Assembly (NCBI GenBank): GCA_001414325.1
Contig: LLKB01000001.1
Location: 634,437 to 698,436 of the forward strand
Source: Butyribacter intestini
Lineage (GTDB): Bacteria; Bacillota; Clostridia; Lachnospirales; Lachnospiraceae
DNA: 64,000 nucleotides
Direction of reading: 5' to 3'
Shown: one piece after another, positions 50,932 through 60,290 of the stretch
Position numbering within the stretch: position 1 is the first letter of the stretch
How the letters are laid out: every line of letters starts with the position of its first letter
The notes under the pieces: generated by a model
What the model was told of the DNA's origin: nothing
The model's input: the letters and a program-made list of their open reading frames with translations, nothing else
Databases searched by the model: none
Translations under genes and position numbers: made by a program

Positions 50932-51775
50932 GTTTGGAATAGAAATTGAATTCATAGGGATTACCAGAGAGGCGGCTGCGACCATAGTGGCCGACTTCTT
51001 TGGAACCGGATTTTTCTATGAAGGCGGTGAGCTTAAGGAAAGAGATATTGCAGATGAGAAGCACCGGATATGGCGGGTGGTCAGGGATGCCAGTATTGAA
51101 GCATTTGCTGAGGAAGAACAATGTGAGTTGGTGACACCGATTCTGCAGTATGAAGATTTGGAGTGCCTAAAGCAGTTGTTGCAAAATATGCAACAACTCG
51201 GAGCCAGAGTGAATCGCAGCTGCGGGCTTCATATTCATGTGGATGGGAAGAACTTCACTCCCCAGGCGATAGTAAACCTGGTGACCTTGATTGGTAGTAG
51301 AGAGCTGCTTTTATATAAGGCCCTTTCTATACCGAAGGATCGAATGAAATATTGCAAGCGCATCAATGATGATTTGGTGGATTTGATTTTGGAAAAGAAG
51401 CCGGAGAGTCTTGCAGAGCTTAAAAAGGTCTGGTATCTGGAATCACCTTATGAAACTTCCGAAGGAAAATATCATAGTACCAGATATCATGGACTTAATT
51501 TACATGCTCTGTTTTCGAATGGAACTGTGGAGTTTCGATTATTTAATTCCACTTTGGAGCCGGACCGGGTGCAGGCTTACCTGCAATTTACCCTGGCCCT
51601 TTGCAAGCAGGCAATGATACATAAAAAAGCGGTCATGAAAAAGACCAGAATAGAAAATGTGAAGTACGCATTCCGATGTTTCCTCATAAGGCTTGGTCTG
51701 AATGGGGACGAGTTCAAAACCTGTAGAAAGGTGATGCTTGAAAATTTGACCGGAGATAGCGCATGGAAAGGATGA
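50912..51775 (+). CDS. putative amidoligase (PF12224-like)
   Basis: The 287-aa protein has the amidoligase/glutamine-synthetase-fold pattern: RLKFGIEIEFIGI (about 4-16), ELVTPILQYEDLE (about 70-82), CGLHIHVDGKNF (about 106-117), and a late FNSTLEP. Phage amidoligases are thought to form amide bonds on proteins or peptidoglycan. The last 35 residues repeat a module present in the preceding gene. Confidence 0.85.
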   Translation: MPMKRLKFGIEIEFIGITREAAATIVADFFGTGFFYEGGELKERDIADEKHRIWRVVRDASIEAFAEEEQCELVTPILQYEDLECLKQLLQNMQQLGARVNRSCGLHIHVDGKNFTPQAIVNLVTLIGSRELLLYKALSIPKDRMKYCKRINDDLVDLILEKKPESLAELKKVWYLESPYETSEGKYHSTRYHGLNLHALFSNGTVEFRLFNSTLEPDRVQAYLQFTLALCKQAMIHKKAVMKKTRIENVKYAFRCFLIRLGLNGDEFKTCRKVMLENLTGDSAWKG

Positions 51776-52008
51776 TTAGTATGTTTGGAATACCAGAGCA
51801 CATTGTAGAAAGATTGAAGAAGGAATATCCGAAGGGAACCAGGGTGGAGCTTATTGAGATGAACGATCCGTTCCGCCACATTCCAGCAGGAAGTAAAGGA
51901 ACCGTTACTGGAGTGGACGACATTGGCACCATTCATGTTTCCTGGGACTGCGGCAGCAGCTTGGGAGTTGCTTATGGCGAGGATTCTTGCAGAAAAATCA
52001 TAGAATAA
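51763..52008 (+). CDS. DUF4314 protein
   Basis: The 81-aa product (GTRVELIEMNDPFRHIPAGS; GTIHVSWDCGSSLGV; EDSCRKI) matches DUF4314, a small beta-barrel found in phage early/middle regions. ATG at 51763 overlaps the amidoligase end by 13 bases; ATG at 51781 is an alternative start without change to the domain. Confidence 0.85.
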   Translation: MERMISMFGIPEHIVERLKKEYPKGTRVELIEMNDPFRHIPAGSKGTVTGVDDIGTIHVSWDCGSSLGVAYGEDSCRKIIE

Positions 52009-52032
52009 TATGCACAATGTGCCGCCGGTATC

Positions 52033-52118
52033 TTTGGTACATTTATGGTAAGAATTAACTGGATAAATGTAATGATAAGAGCGAATATGTACCTACCAAA
52101 AGAAAAGGAGGCTACAAG
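52033..52118 (+). promoter_or_regulatory. leader element copy 2 (before 52121)
   Basis: TTTGGTA (52033-52039) is complementary to TACCAAA (52094-52100) just before AAAAGGAGG. The intervening bases match copy 3 over most of their length (ATTTATG...GAATT.ACTGGAT...AGAGCGAATATGTACC). Confidence 0.6.
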
Positions 52119-52120
52119 CC

Positions 52121-52480
52121 ATGAGAAGAATTGAAGTTTTAGACAAAGCAGCAGAAGCAGGAATTAAGTACAGAGACATTAATGTGAACGCAACTTTTGG
52201 AGCCGCATACTTTACAAGCGTTGACGCAGGAAACGACCTACCAGATTTCAGTGAGGTCATTTGGGACCATGACATTGATGAGATTTTGGAGAATATGAAA
52301 AGGTTTGAAATTTTCGAATTCACTATCAGCTCTACATTTTCAAGCCTGATTGAAACAATCGCAGAACTTGAAAAAAGAGGATGCCACCTAGAAGGCTTGG
52401 TAGAAATCAACAGCCGCTACGATGATTGGCAGACTGGAGAAAAGAAGAAAATTCCAGCATTTAAGATGACAATAAACTAA
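52121..52480 (+). CDS. hypothetical 119-aa phage protein
   Basis: The product (AAEAGIKYRDINVNATFGAA; EVIWDHDIDEILENMKRFEI; IETIAELEKRGCHLEGLVEI) is an alpha/beta protein of unknown function. ATG follows AAAGGAGGCTACAAGCC. It is preceded by the leader element. Confidence 0.72.
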   Translation: MRRIEVLDKAAEAGIKYRDINVNATFGAAYFTSVDAGNDLPDFSEVIWDHDIDEILENMKRFEIFEFTISSTFSSLIETIAELEKRGCHLEGLVEINSRYDDWQTGEKKKIPAFKMTIN

Positions 52481-52563
52481 GAAAGACAATTCCGGGAGGC
52501 GGGCCGCAGGGCCTGCTTGCTCGTTGCAATATACACAATTTATCACTGTATTTCTTGCACATC

Positions 52564-52649
52564 TTTGGTAGGTTTATGATGCAGAATTGACTGGATATAT
52601 CCTTGGTTTAGAGCGAATATGTACCTACCAAAAGAAAAGGAGGATACAA
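52564..52649 (+). promoter_or_regulatory. leader element copy 3 (before 52652)
   Basis: TTTGGTAGG (52564-52572) pairs perfectly with CCTACCAAA (52624-52632), followed by AGAAAAGGAGG. Pairing would bring a 51-base loop next to the ribosome site. Confidence 0.62.
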
Positions 52650-52651
52650 CA

Positions 52652-52903
52652 ATGGCAAACGGATGGCACGAGGGAACAATTGGAATTCCGGTAAAGGACG
52701 GAGGAATGAAGGTGGCCCACTACTGGGTGAAAGCCTTCGAGGAACCAAGCGAGTATTACGGAATCAACGGAGGCAAGATTAGCAAACTTTCCATCAAGAT
52801 CGACGGAGAGTGGAAAGCCAACTACGATAGGGGCTGGGACATTGAGCCTGCGGATGAGGAAACAAACATTGCTTATAGCATTTTGTTAAACGAATACAAC
52901 TAA
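52652..52903 (+). CDS. hypothetical 83-aa phage protein
   Basis: ATG at 52652 after AAAGGAGGATACAACA gives a small Trp/Tyr-rich protein (ANGWHEGTIGIPVKDGGMKV; AHYWVKAFEEPSEYYGINGG). An earlier in-frame ATG lies within the leader element and is unlikely. Function unknown. Confidence 0.72.
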   Translation: MANGWHEGTIGIPVKDGGMKVAHYWVKAFEEPSEYYGINGGKISKLSIKIDGEWKANYDRGWDIEPADEETNIAYSILLNEYN

Positions 52904-52924
52904 AAACAACCTACGAATTTACAT

Positions 52925-52954
52925 AGGGCTCCTTAACCGGGGCCCTTTTACTTT
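52925..52954 (+). terminator. intrinsic terminator before terminase
   Basis: AGGGCTCC, loop TTAACC, GGGGCCCT then TTTA: a stable hairpin separating the leader-controlled genes from the packaging operon. Confidence 0.65.
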
Positions 52955-52976
52955 GCACTGAAAGGAGAGATTTGAA

Positions 52977-53453
52977 ATGGCAACGAGAGGTAGAAAACCA
53001 AAGCCTACTGCGGTGAAGGTCCTGGAGGGAAATCCAGGAAAGAGACCGCTTAATATGTATGAGCCGGTTCCGGAAAAGAAAGCACCAGAGTGTCCTTCTT
53101 GGCTAAACGATGAAGCGAAAGAGGAATGGGACAGGCTTGCAGATAAAATGGTGAACCTGGGTACCCTTACAGAAATGGATATGGCAGCCTTTGCAGGTTA
53201 TTGTCAGTCCTATGCAAGATGGAAGGAAGCCGAGGAATTCATAGAGAAACATGGAACAATTGTAAAAACTCCAAGTGGTTATTGGCAGCAGGTACCGCAG
53301 GTATCTATCGCACAGACCAACTTGAAGGTAATGCTTAAGTTTTGCAGTGAGTTTGGCCTGACGCCATCTTTTAGAAGCAGAATGATAGCAGGTGAAGTCC
53401 AGGAAGGCAGCGTGGACGAGATGGAGTTTTTACTGCTTGAGGGTAATGGCTGA
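52977..53453 (+). CDS. terS: phage terminase small subunit (P27 family)
   Basis: The 158-aa protein starts ATRGRKPKPTAVKVLEGNPG, the P27 signature, and has PSWLNDEAKEEWDRLADKMV. It recognises the packaging site. Its stop overlaps the large subunit start (TGATGG). Confidence 0.93.
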   Translation: MATRGRKPKPTAVKVLEGNPGKRPLNMYEPVPEKKAPECPSWLNDEAKEEWDRLADKMVNLGTLTEMDMAAFAGYCQSYARWKEAEEFIEKHGTIVKTPSGYWQQVPQVSIAQTNLKVMLKFCSEFGLTPSFRSRMIAGEVQEGSVDEMEFLLLEGNG

Positions 53454-55075
53454 TGGCTGAAACTAGGCCAAAGGATTATCCGAGGCTTACGGACTATCAG
53501 CCCACAAAGTTTATGCTGCCGACTTCTCATTACGATGAGGGCAAGGCTGATAGAGCTGTGAAGTTCATTGAAAACCTGCGCCATACAAAGGGCAAGTGGG
53601 CCGGAAAAAGGTTCTGGCTGCTTCCCTGGCAGGAGCAGATCATTCGCGATATTTTCGGTATCGTGGGTGAGGATAATTGTAGGCAGTTCCGTACCGCTTT
53701 CATAGAGATTGGAAAGAAGAATGGAAAGAGTGAACTTGCTGCGGCAGTCGCTCTTTATTTGCTTTATGCAGACAATGAACCAAGCGCCGAGGTATATGGC
53801 GCAGCCGCGGATCGTGGACAGGCTTCCATTGTATTCGATGTAGCCAATCAGATGGTGAAGATGACACCGGCGCTTATGAAACGAAGCAAAATCATGAGTG
53901 CTGGTAAGCGTATTGTGAATTATTCCAACCAGGGATTTTTCCAGGTACTATCTGCAGAAGTTGGCACCAAGCATGGTCTTAATGTTTCAGGCCTTGTGCT
54001 GGATGAGGTGCATGCGCAGAAAACCAGAACCTTATACGATGTCCTGACCAAAGGCTCCGGTGACGCAAGAGAGCAGCCATTGTTCTTCTTAATCACTACA
54101 GCGGGTACAGAGAAGGAGAGTATTTGCTATGAACTTCACACCAAGGCCAAGGATATTCTGGAGGGAAGAAAGATTGATCCAACCTTCTATCCTGTGGTAT
54201 TTGGCCTTACCGATGATGACGATTGGCATGATGAAGCAAACTGGTACAAAGCAAATCCCTCCCTGGGACAGACCATTCAGATTGACAGAGTGCGAGATGC
54301 CTATAAGGAGGCTCTTCAAAATCCAGCAGAGGAGAACGTGTTTAAGCAGCTTCGTCTTAACATGTGGGTGTCCAGTCTTACCAGGTTTATTCCGGAGCAG
54401 ATATACGATCAGGGAAATGAACCCATTGATATGGATAGCCTTCTTGGGAGAGAGTGCTACGGAGGATTGGACCTTTCTAGTACAGGAGATATCACAGCTT
54501 TGGTGCTTGTATTTCCACCTAGGACGGAAGAAGAAAAATATATTCTTTTACCGTTCTTCTGGATCCCGGAGGATACCATTTCAATCAGGGTAAGGCGAGC
54601 ATCAGTTCCATACGATGTATGGCGCGCGCAAGGGTATCTCATGGCTACGGAAGGTAACGTGGTCAATTATGATTTTATTGAAAAGTTCATCGAGGACCTG
54701 GGAATCAAGTATCACATTTTGGAGATCGCGGTGGATAGATGGAACGCCACCATGCTTACCCAGCACCTGATGGATGATGGATTTACAATGGTTCCATTTG
54801 GACATGGCTACAAGGATATGAGTCCGGCCACTAAGGAATTTTATAAACTTCTCATGGAAGCTCGCATAGTGCATGGAGGAAATCCAGTGCTTCGTTGGAT
54901 GAGTGGAAATGTAGTAGTAGAGCAGGACGCAGCAGAGAACATCAAGGTTACAAAGGCCAAATCGCCGGAGAAAATTGACGGTATCGTGGCTGCGATTATG
55001 GCGGTTGATAGAGCTGTGAGAAATCAGGGAAATTGTGAAAGTGTGTATGATAATAGGGGAATAATCATATTATAA
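53453..55075 (+). CDS. terL: phage terminase large subunit
   Basis: The 540-aa packaging motor/nuclease has an N-terminal ATPase (KNGKSELAAAVALYLLYADN, about 85) and LVLDEVHAQKTRTLYD (about 181). The C-terminal RNase-H-like nuclease has YGGLDLSSTGDITALVLVF (about 336) and IVAAIMAVDRA near the end. It is full length for the HK97-type Terminase_1 family. An AIPR gene separates it from the portal gene. Confidence 0.95.
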   Translation: MAETRPKDYPRLTDYQPTKFMLPTSHYDEGKADRAVKFIENLRHTKGKWAGKRFWLLPWQEQIIRDIFGIVGEDNCRQFRTAFIEIGKKNGKSELAAAVALYLLYADNEPSAEVYGAAADRGQASIVFDVANQMVKMTPALMKRSKIMSAGKRIVNYSNQGFFQVLSAEVGTKHGLNVSGLVLDEVHAQKTRTLYDVLTKGSGDAREQPLFFLITTAGTEKESICYELHTKAKDILEGRKIDPTFYPVVFGLTDDDDWHDEANWYKANPSLGQTIQIDRVRDAYKEALQNPAEENVFKQLRLNMWVSSLTRFIPEQIYDQGNEPIDMDSLLGRECYGGLDLSSTGDITALVLVFPPRTEEEKYILLPFFWIPEDTISIRVRRASVPYDVWRAQGYLMATEGNVVNYDFIEKFIEDLGIKYHILEIAVDRWNATMLTQHLMDDGFTMVPFGHGYKDMSPATKEFYKLLMEARIVHGGNPVLRWMSGNVVVEQDAAENIKVTKAKSPEKIDGIVAAIMAVDRAVRNQGNCESVYDNRGIIIL

Positions 55076-55092
55076 CAGGAGGAGGTGATAAT

Positions 55093-56886
55093 GTGCATTT
55101 TGTTGAAAATAGTCATGTTTTTTGCTATGATAATACTGACTTAGTTATAGGAGGTATTAGAGTGGACCAGATAACAAAAAAGTTTTTAGGTGAGTTTTGC
55201 AACTCATATGAAATAGATGGGAAAGAAGAAGATAAAGCATTTGAACACTTTTGCAATTTTTGTTGCGTAAATAGAGAAAATGGGATTGTTGATATAAAGT
55301 TAGAAGAATTTTCAACAGGAAAAAATGCGCAAGGAATCGATGGTATTGGGATTATTGTTAATCATAAACTGGTTACGTCGGTATCAGAGATTGAGTTTCA
55401 GATACAAAATTCTCGAATGTTGGATGTGAATTTTGTGTTTATTCAAGCAAAGACTTCTTCATCGTTTGATAATACTTTAATGTTGAATTTTTTTGAGTTC
55501 ACAAAATCATTTTTCGGTGATGATGCTTCGGAATTTACAACGCAAGAGGTTAAAGATTTTTTTGAAATGAAGGAATACATTTATAATCATGCGGAGTATA
55601 TGACAGAAGCTAATCCAAAGCTGTCCATGTATTATGTAACAACAGGAAAATGGACTGGCGACAAAACATTAACAAAGGTGAAAGATCGAAATGTGAAAGA
55701 ATTAATGGATCTTAATATTTTTTCAGAAGTGAGATTTACTCCTTGTGGAGCAGCAGAAATACAGACAATGTATCGAAATACAAAGAATGTTATGTCTGCT
55801 AAATTCAAATTTGAAAAAAATATTGTTATGTTTAGTGATGAAGATAATAAAAGTATTGGATATAGTGGGGTTATCCCGTTCAGCGAATATCGAAAAATTA
55901 TAATAGGCGAGGCCGATGCGCTTAAACCTGTTTTTGATGATAACATTCGTGACTTTTTAGGTGATACAAATCCGGTTAATAAAGCAATAATGGACACATT
56001 AAAGACAAAAGATGTTAATTCATTTTGTATGCTTAATAATGGAATAACTATCATTGCAGATAAGCTAACAATGACAGGAACCACCACAGTTTTAACAGAT
56101 TATCAAATTGTAAATGGGTGCCAGACAAGTCACGTTTTGTATGACAATAGGAATATAGAATGGATAGATGATTTGTTGATACCTATTAAGGTCATTGAGA
56201 CAACAGATGACACAACTAAAAATAGGATAACAAAGGCAACAAATAGTCAGACATCTATAAAGCCTGAACAGCTTGAGGCGTTATCTGAATTTCAAAAAGG
56301 ATTGGAAACATTTTATAGTACTTTTCCAGAAGAAGATAGATTGTATTATGAAAGACGAACAGGTCAATATCGTTTGGAATCCATTCCAAAAACAAGAATC
56401 ATTAATATTCCACAACAGATAAAATCAGTAACCGCAATGTTTCTAAACAATCCACATGGAGTTTCAGGTAATTATGGCGCTATTGTAAAAAAAGTTGGAG
56501 ATAAGATATTTAATCCTACTGATCAAAAATGGATTTATTATACGAGTTCCTTGACACAATATAAAATAGAAAAATTGATTACAAATAAAGTGATTGATAA
56601 GAAATACAATAAGTCCAGATATCATGCGATGATGTTGTTTAGAATGTATGTGTCTGGCAAAAAAGTTCCAAGATTTAATGAAAATAAGATGGAAACTTAT
56701 TGTAAGAAAATATTGGATGTTCTGTCAAATGAAGATCAGGCTACAGTGATTTTTGCAAAGATTGTCGAGTTTATTGTGGCACAACCTGAGATTGATTTTG
56801 ATGACAGAAAGACTTTTGAAAGAAAAGAGACAACGGATTTATTAATTGGAAGATATAATGAGATGAAACAATATATAGCCAAATAG
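55093..56886 (+). CDS. AIPR family (abortive-infection-type) protein, cargo in the packaging operon
   Basis: The 597-aa protein starts at GTG 55093 after GGAGGAGGTGATAAT. The AIPR core is FCMLNNGITIIADKL (about 315-329), IVNGCQTSHVLYDN (about 343-356) and ITKATNSQTSIKPEQLEALS (about 378-397). The N-terminal domain (VNFVFIQAKTSSSFDNT) resembles an (E/Q)xK nuclease core. AIPR proteins are linked to phage resistance. The gene is much more AT-rich than terL and portal and ends in its own terminator, so it is probably a moron expressed by the phage against competitors. Confidence 0.88.
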   Translation: MHFVENSHVFCYDNTDLVIGGIRVDQITKKFLGEFCNSYEIDGKEEDKAFEHFCNFCCVNRENGIVDIKLEEFSTGKNAQGIDGIGIIVNHKLVTSVSEIEFQIQNSRMLDVNFVFIQAKTSSSFDNTLMLNFFEFTKSFFGDDASEFTTQEVKDFFEMKEYIYNHAEYMTEANPKLSMYYVTTGKWTGDKTLTKVKDRNVKELMDLNIFSEVRFTPCGAAEIQTMYRNTKNVMSAKFKFEKNIVMFSDEDNKSIGYSGVIPFSEYRKIIIGEADALKPVFDDNIRDFLGDTNPVNKAIMDTLKTKDVNSFCMLNNGITIIADKLTMTGTTTVLTDYQIVNGCQTSHVLYDNRNIEWIDDLLIPIKVIETTDDTTKNRITKATNSQTSIKPEQLEALSEFQKGLETFYSTFPEEDRLYYERRTGQYRLESIPKTRIINIPQQIKSVTAMFLNNPHGVSGNYGAIVKKVGDKIFNPTDQKWIYYTSSLTQYKIEKLITNKVIDKKYNKSRYHAMMLFRMYVSGKKVPRFNENKMETYCKKILDVLSNEDQATVIFAKIVEFIVAQPEIDFDDRKTFERKETTDLLIGRYNEMKQYIAK

Positions 56887-56894
56887 TTATAAGG

Positions 56895-56921
56895 AGCACT
56901 TACTTCGGTAGGTGCTTTTTT
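56895..56921 (+). terminator. intrinsic terminator after AIPR gene (TTCG loop)
   Basis: AGCACTTAC, tetraloop TTCG, GTAGGTGCT, then T's: a 9-bp stem. Confidence 0.88.
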
Positions 56922-56946
56922 CATGTAAAGAATTAGGAGGTGCCCT

Positions 56947-58260
56947 ATGGGAATTAAGAGTTTATTTGGTTTTGGTCAGGCGAGAGATAAGCCCCAGGAC
57001 AAGGCCGCAGATGCCGGTTATTCCTTCCTGTTTGGAAGGACAACCAGCGGTAAGCCGGTGAATGAAACGACTGCAATGCAGACCACAGCAGTGTATGCTT
57101 GCGTGCGAATTTTGTCGGAAGCTGTCGCATCACTTCCGATTCACGTCTACCAGTACAAAGAAGGTGGCGGTAAAGAGATGGTTTATGACCACAACCTATA
57201 CCAGGTGCTTCATGATGAGCCCAATCCGGAGATGACTTCATTTGTGTTTAGAGAAACGCTAATGAGTCATCTTTTAATTTGGGGAAATGCCTATGCGCAG
57301 ATCATTAGAGATGGAGCTGGTAGGGTGCTTGCTCTTTACCCGCTGCTTCCAAACAAGGTGGATGTGCAGCGTGATGAGAAGGGTGAAATCTACTACGTGT
57401 ATTCCAGAAATACAGAGGAGAATCCAAACTTCAAACAGTATGGTGACATCAAACTGAAAAAGGAAGATGTACTGCATATTCCGGGACTTGGTTTTGATGG
57501 TCTGATTGGATATTCACCGATTGCAATGGCAAAAAACGCTGTGGGCATGACACTTGCCTGTGAGGAATACGGAGCCTCCTTCTTTGCGAATGGGGCCAAT
57601 CCTGGCGGCGTGCTGGAACACCCTGGGGTATTAAAGGATCCGTCAAAGGTGAGGGAATCCTGGAACGCAGTGTATAGGGGAACCAATAATGCGCATAAGA
57701 TTGCTGTTTTGGAAGAAGGAATGAAATACCAGCAGATTGGTATTCCACCGGAAGAAGCACAGTTTTTGGAAACCAGGAAATTTCAGATCAATGAAATAGC
57801 AAGGCTCTATCGTATTCCACCTCATATGGTTGGAGATTTGGAGAAGTCGAGCTTTTCCAATATTGAGCAGCAGTCGCTAGAGTTTGTAAAGTACACCCTG
57901 GATCCTTGGGTAATCAGATGGGAGCAGAGCTTACAAAAGGCTCTTCTTCTTCCAGGGGAAAAGGGAAAGTATTTCATTAAGTTAAATGTGGATGGCCTGC
58001 TTCGAGGTGATTATCAGTCACGAATGAATGGTTATTCCATTGGCAGACAGAACGGGTGGTTATCTGCCAATGATATCAGGGAGATGGAGGACTTAAATCC
58101 TTTATCTGATGAGGAAGGTGGAAATCTATACCTCATTAACGGAAATATGTGCAAGCTGTCTGATGCTGGTATTTTTGCTGGACAGACGCAGCAGGAAGAA
58201 TCGGAACCTGAGCCGGAAGAAAAACCATTAGAAAATAACAGAAAGAGAGGTAAGCGATGA
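56947..58260 (+). CDS. HK97-family portal protein
   Basis: The 437-aa protein has typical portal motifs: TTAVYACVRILSEAVASLPI (about 36-55), HDEPNPEMTSFVFRETL and FQINEIARLYRIPPHMVG. ATG at 56947 follows TTAGGAGGTGCCCT. It forms the dodecameric DNA entry ring. It overlaps the protease gene by 4 bases. Confidence 0.95.
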   Translation: MGIKSLFGFGQARDKPQDKAADAGYSFLFGRTTSGKPVNETTAMQTTAVYACVRILSEAVASLPIHVYQYKEGGGKEMVYDHNLYQVLHDEPNPEMTSFVFRETLMSHLLIWGNAYAQIIRDGAGRVLALYPLLPNKVDVQRDEKGEIYYVYSRNTEENPNFKQYGDIKLKKEDVLHIPGLGFDGLIGYSPIAMAKNAVGMTLACEEYGASFFANGANPGGVLEHPGVLKDPSKVRESWNAVYRGTNNAHKIAVLEEGMKYQQIGIPPEEAQFLETRKFQINEIARLYRIPPHMVGDLEKSSFSNIEQQSLEFVKYTLDPWVIRWEQSLQKALLLPGEKGKYFIKLNVDGLLRGDYQSRMNGYSIGRQNGWLSANDIREMEDLNPLSDEEGGNLYLINGNMCKLSDAGIFAGQTQQEESEPEPEEKPLENNRKRGKR

Positions 58261-59054
58261 AACGTAAGTTTTGGAACTGGGTAAAGAATGAGGGCGAACT
58301 CGAAGCAACGAGGACGCTCTTTTTAAATGGAGAAATTTCAGATGAGACCTGGTATGGCGATGAAGTGACTCCACAGCTTTTTAAGGATGAGCTGAATGCA
58401 GACAGCGGTGATATTACTGTTTGGATTAACTCTCCAGGAGGAGATGTATTTGCAGCAGCTCAGATTTACAACATGCTTCGTGATTATAAGGGGCATGTGA
58501 CAGTTAAGATTGACGGTTTAGCAGCATCTGCAGCGTCGGTTATTGCTGTGGCAGGAGATACCGTACTTGTCAGTCCAGTAGCAATGATGATGATTCACAA
58601 CCCGGCGACACTTGCAATGGGAAACACCAAAGATATGGAAGCCGCCATTGCAATGTTAAATGAGGTGAAGGAATCCATCTTAAATGCTTATGTGGATAAG
58701 ACCGGTCTTTCCAGAAACAAGCTGTCAAAGATGATGGATGACGAGACTTGGTTTAATGCCAAGAAAGCTGTAGAGCTTGGATTTGCTGACAAAGTATTAT
58801 TTGCCGCAGAAGAAAAGCCTAAGAAAAAGCCGGAAGAAGATGAGGATCCGGATGAGAAAGAAGAAGGAAAAGAACCAGGGGAAGATGGTGAAGGCGACGA
58901 GGATGAGAAAAAGAAGAAGTTCCCATTCCAGAATGCCTATGCCTATTCCAGAAAATCGGTTGCAGATTCCTTTTTGAATAAGGTGACAGATAAGGCACCG
59001 GAAACAGTACCTGTAGACCAGTTAAGAAAGAGACTTGATCTCTTAAAACGATAG
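58257..59054 (+). CDS. ClpP-type prohead protease
   Basis: The 265-aa serine protease has INSPGGDVFAAAQIYNMLRD (about 58-77), the nucleophile region DGLAASAASVIAVAG (about 84-98) and MMIHNPATLAMG with the catalytic His. A Lys/Glu-rich acidic linker (about 180-225) links to a C-terminal stretch that may be self-cleaved. It matures the capsid. Confidence 0.93.
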   Translation: MKRKFWNWVKNEGELEATRTLFLNGEISDETWYGDEVTPQLFKDELNADSGDITVWINSPGGDVFAAAQIYNMLRDYKGHVTVKIDGLAASAASVIAVAGDTVLVSPVAMMMIHNPATLAMGNTKDMEAAIAMLNEVKESILNAYVDKTGLSRNKLSKMMDDETWFNAKKAVELGFADKVLFAAEEKPKKKPEEDEDPDEKEEGKEPGEDGEGDEDEKKKKFPFQNAYAYSRKSVADSFLNKVTDKAPETVPVDQLRKRLDLLKR

Positions 59055-59066
59055 GAGGATTTCATA

Positions 59067-60272
59067 ATGAGTAAAGTATTAGAATTAAAGGAAAAGAGAG
59101 CAAAAGCATGGGAGGCAGCAAAGGCATTTTTAGATTCCAAGCAGGGATCCAATGGGTTGATGTCTGCGGAGGATGCGGCAACTTATGACAAGATGGAAGC
59201 AGAGGTTGTTGATCTTGGAAAAGAGATTGACCGACTCGAACGTCAGGCAGTGATTGATGCAGAGCTTACAAAAGCAACAAGTACACCAATTACAAATAAG
59301 CCAAACACCCTGCTGGGAGGTGAAACAAGGACCGGTAGAGCTACAGACGAGTATAAGAGAGCGTTTTGGAATAGCATGAGAAACAAGAATTCTTATGAAA
59401 TCCAGAACGCTCTTTCCATTGGTACGGATTCTGAGGGTGGGTATCTGGTTCCGGACGAGTATGAAAAGAAGTTAGTGGAAGCCCTGGAGGACGAAGTGTT
59501 CTTCAGAAGCCTCGCAACTGTCATCAAAACATCATCTGGAGATCGTAAGATTCCGATTGTTACTTCCAAGGGAGAAGCAGCATGGATTGATGAAGGCGGT
59601 CAGTTCCCAGAAAGCGATGATAGCTTTGGACAGACTTCCATTGGAGCACACAAGCTCGCTACTATGATCAAGGTATCAGATGAGCTTCTTAATGATTCCG
59701 TATTCAATATTGAGCAGTACATCTCTAAGGAGTTTGGACGTCGTATTGGAACAAAGGAAGAGGAAGCCTTCTTCATTGGTGATGGTACCGGAAAGCCGAT
59801 TGGTATTTTCAATAAGACCGGTGGTGCGGACATTGGTGTGACAGCAGCTACCACAAGTATTACCTTTGATGATGTGATGGATCTTTATTATAGCCTTCGC
59901 GCACCTTATCGAAATAAGGCAACTTGGCTGCTTAATGATTCTACAGTAAAGGCAATTCGTAAGCTCAAGGATGGAAATGGAAATTATATCTGGCAGCCTT
60001 CTGTAAGAGAGGGAGAGCCGGATAGAATTTTGAATCGTCCTTATCGGACATCCATTTATGTTCCAGAACTCGCTGCCGGAAATAGAGTTATGGCCTTTGG
60101 TGATTACTCTTATTACTGGATTGCAGATCGCCAGGGACGCAGCTTTAAGAGATTAAATGAGCTCTTTGCAACAACCGGTCAGGTGGGATTTTTAGCATCC
60201 GAGAGAGTCGATGGTAAGTTGATTCTTTCTGAGGCGGTAAAGACACTTGATGTAAAGGCGTCTGCAAAATAA
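59067..60272 (+). CDS. HK97-fold major capsid protein
   Basis: The 401-aa protein has an N-terminal coiled-coil delta domain (1-100, SKVLELKEKRAKAWEAAKAF), then the capsid core (SIGTDSEGGYLVPDEYEKKL, GEAAWIDEGGQFPESD). Length and position after the protease are normal for phage HK97 relatives. Confidence 0.95.
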   Translation: MSKVLELKEKRAKAWEAAKAFLDSKQGSNGLMSAEDAATYDKMEAEVVDLGKEIDRLERQAVIDAELTKATSTPITNKPNTLLGGETRTGRATDEYKRAFWNSMRNKNSYEIQNALSIGTDSEGGYLVPDEYEKKLVEALEDEVFFRSLATVIKTSSGDRKIPIVTSKGEAAWIDEGGQFPESDDSFGQTSIGAHKLATMIKVSDELLNDSVFNIEQYISKEFGRRIGTKEEEAFFIGDGTGKPIGIFNKTGGADIGVTAATTSITFDDVMDLYYSLRAPYRNKATWLLNDSTVKAIRKLKDGNGNYIWQPSVREGEPDRILNRPYRTSIYVPELAAGNRVMAFGDYSYYWIADRQGRSFKRLNELFATTGQVGFLASERVDGKLILSEAVKTLDVKASAK

Positions 60273-60290
60273 GACCAGGAGGTAGGATAA

